Under the pieces are notes generated by a model. The model did not search any database, was not told the DNA's origin, and saw only the letters and a program-made list of their open reading frames with translations. DNA of 64,000 nt from Ignavibacteriales bacterium (GTDB lineage: Bacteria; Bacteroidota; Ignavibacteria; UBA10030; SZUA-254): positions 1 through 64,000 of the forward strand of contig JACRMQ010000003.1 of the NCBI GenBank assembly GCA_016214905.1. The letters run 5' to 3'. Shown here in pieces: positions 62,364-64,000 of the stretch (positions are counted from its first letter, which is position 1; each line of letters begins with the position of its first letter). Both the position numbers and the translations under genes were made by a program.

Positions 62364-64000
62364 ATGAAGCTTTATCGTATTTTATTTTTCTCCGTTTTTT
62401 TCACTCTCTTTTCGATTATCGGTTTCAGTCAATCGATCATCATAAATGAGATTTATAATTCAAGTAGCACAGACGAATGGATCGAACTGTTGGTAGTGCA
62501 AGACGGACTCGATGTGCGGGGATGGGATATCCGCGATTTTTCGAGTAGCGGAACTGCCCAAACTCCGTTAGTATTTTCTACTCATTCAACATGGAGCAGT
62601 TTAAAAGCCGGTACTATTATAGTCGTTGCTCGATCGGAAAATACATTCAATGAAGATACAGATCCGGGTGATTATACTCTTACCATTAAGTCTAATAACG
62701 CCACATATTTCAGCGGTAATGTTTTTTCAGTAGCGGGGAGTAGCGAGGCAATTGAGATTCGGAATGCATCTCAGGTCCATATCTTCGGTGTATCGTGGGG
62801 AGCGAATAATGCGTCGAGTTTACCTGATCCCAAGGTTCATTTTACTGCCTCTGCGACATCAAGTACTGCAACCGCATTTACAGGTGATGCCGTTGGTCAA
62901 TTAACGAACACAGCTAATTGGGCGCAGAATACAGTCAGCATTACGCGAGGTGCGGGAAATACTGCTGCCAATATCGCCTGGCTCAATCTATTGCGTGCCC
63001 GCGCCGATGGATCAGGGAGTGTATCATTTAGTCCTACCGTTGTCAACGGTAATGTCGATACAACGCTTACCATGGTTTACACCCGCAATATTGGTTTTAA
63101 TGTAAACAATCTGCGGTTGATCATTCCTGCATCATTTGGTTGGTCGAAGGATACAGCCGATGTATTCTTTACCGATATGACAGCAGTGAAGAGTATTTCA
63201 GGAGATACAATATATTTCACCAACATAATTTTCTCATCGGATTCATCTATCATTATGATACCGCATATTATAACTCCGATGTACACAGGATATTACAAAA
63301 TAAAACTTCAATCCGGTGTTGACGGATCATACGGTGACGTCTCACCAATCTCCGTCATGACCGTTTATGGAGCTCCTGTTCCAATTGCCGAAACAAAAGT
63401 AAACGACGCTAATGGCGTAGCAACTCGCATCGGGGATCTTGTTACAGTCCGGGGTATTATTACTGCTTCCAATCAGTTCCCAAGCCCAAGTTATATCCAA
63501 GATAATTCCGGCGGTATGTCAATTTATAACGTTCCCTTTTCATCAACCGTCAATATTGGCGACGAAATATTAGTGAGTGGTAAGGTAACTCAATTTAGTG
63601 GACTGAACCAGATTGAATTGCCAATTCTTCATTCGATCATCAGTACCGGAAATATAATTGATCCAATTGTCGTAACTCCCTCTGCAGTAAACAACGATGG
63701 GATTGGGGGTATAGAGAATTACGAGGGTCAACTTGTCCGTTTAAATGGTGTCACAGTTACTGAATTAAATGGTACCGTTGTAGCCAATTGGAGTGGTGGA
63801 ACGAGTGGAAAGAATTATCGTTTGACAGGTGCTTCTCTAAGTGATACATTGCAAATAAGAATAGACGAGAGCACGAATATTCCCGGTGTTGTGGCACCGG
63901 CAGGAGCTTTTGATGTCATCGGAGTGATCAGCCAGTATAAGACGACGAGTCCGTTCATCGGTGGTTATCAAATTATGCCACGCTCAACCCAAGATATTAT
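62364..64000 (+). CDS. secreted lamin-tail/OB-fold protein (3' part outside window)
   Basis: The frame is open from ATG 62364 to the last base, about 545 codons, so the end lies beyond the window. A ribosome site (AGGAAAG) precedes the start. The N-terminus is a signal peptide (MKLYRILFFSVFFTLFSIIGF). A lamin-tail domain (IIINEIYNSSSTDEWIELLVV, RGWDIRDFSSSG) covers about residues 25-160. A later region with VRIGDLVTVRGIITASNQF, SYIQDNSGGMSIYN and DEILVSGKVTQF-like text suits a bacterial OB-fold seen in secreted nucleases and DNA-binding proteins. A type IX domain may lie past the edge. The function is unknown. Confidence 0.8.
   Translation, partial: MKLYRILFFSVFFTLFSIIGFSQSIIINEIYNSSSTDEWIELLVVQDGLDVRGWDIRDFSSSGTAQTPLVFSTHSTWSSLKAGTIIVVARSENTFNEDTDPGDYTLTIKSNNATYFSGNVFSVAGSSEAIEIRNASQVHIFGVSWGANNASSLPDPKVHFTASATSSTATAFTGDAVGQLTNTANWAQNTVSITRGAGNTAANIAWLNLLRARADGSGSVSFSPTVVNGNVDTTLTMVYTRNIGFNVNNLRLIIPASFGWSKDTADVFFTDMTAVKSISGDTIYFTNIIFSSDSSIIMIPHIITPMYTGYYKIKLQSGVDGSYGDVSPISVMTVYGAPVPIAETKVNDANGVATRIGDLVTVRGIITASNQFPSPSYIQDNSGGMSIYNVPFSSTVNIGDEILVSGKVTQFSGLNQIELPILHSIISTGNIIDPIVVTPSAVNNDGIGGIENYEGQLVRLNGVTVTELNGTVVANWSGGTSGKNYRLTGASLSDTLQIRIDESTNIPGVVAPAGAFDVIGVISQYKTTSPFIGGYQIMPRSTQDI

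Overview
The window reads as a piece of chromosome from a free-living, Gram-negative member of the Fibrobacteres-Chlorobi-Bacteroidetes superphylum, most like the Ignavibacteria/Kryptonia/Kapabacteria lineages. This placement is inference. It rests on three secreted proteins ending in a type IX secretion (Por) sorting domain with the N-Y-P-N-P-F signature, on outer-membrane barrel proteins, on a TatT-type TRAP transporter, and on gene sets typical of that group. No rRNA, tRNA, CRISPR array, phage or transposase gene was seen. The DNA is AT-leaning and densely coded. Convergent genes abut or overlap and many gene pairs share ATGA or GTGA junctions.

Region by region. 1-2.5 kb: two secreted beta-propeller-like proteins, the first cut by the window edge. 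2.7-9.7 kb: a phosphofructokinase with pyrophosphate-type active-site residues, a membrane-anchored sigma factor fused to its own anti-sigma factor, agmatinase, two small membrane proteins and an M1-like peptidase. 9.8-17.8 kb (minus strand): a beta-helix/PA14 secreted protein, a sensor kinase, purA, and a secD-secF-STAS unit. 18-26 kb: a GHL10-type glycoside hydrolase, a four-gene TRAP transporter with TatT lipoprotein, and an OmpR/sensor-kinase pair. 26-32 kb: a giant peptidase-propeller-barrel protein, larE and a TPR protein. 32-39.7 kb: a long housekeeping operon yggS-divIVA-pnp-DUF2905-ileS-dksA-like-lspA-rluD. Its isoleucyl-tRNA synthetase carries a swapped class I signature, GIHH in place of HIGH.

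39.7-46.4 kb is the accessory zone. It starts with a patchwork of palindromic and direct repeats, then a DoxX protein behind a near-consensus promoter, a structured RNA-like element, an HNH-nuclease protein, an attC-like inverted repeat, a membrane protein with lytic-transglycosylase-like motifs, a cupin, a collapsed OmpA-family pseudogene, DUF4395 and oxidoreductase genes, and a MntA/HepT toxin-antitoxin pair. The HNH and transglycosylase-like genes are the best candidates for an undescribed mobile or defensive module.

46.4-64 kb: a sorting-domain protein, a GNAT/methyltransferase pair, a multi-membrane-span M28 peptidase translationally coupled to a hydrolase, a glycosyltransferase, a patatin-Omp85 fusion, the archease-RtcB RNA-ligation pair, an AT-rich gap with DnaA-box-like sites, a PAS-GAF hybrid kinase with two receiver domains, and two more secreted proteins, the last cut by the window edge.
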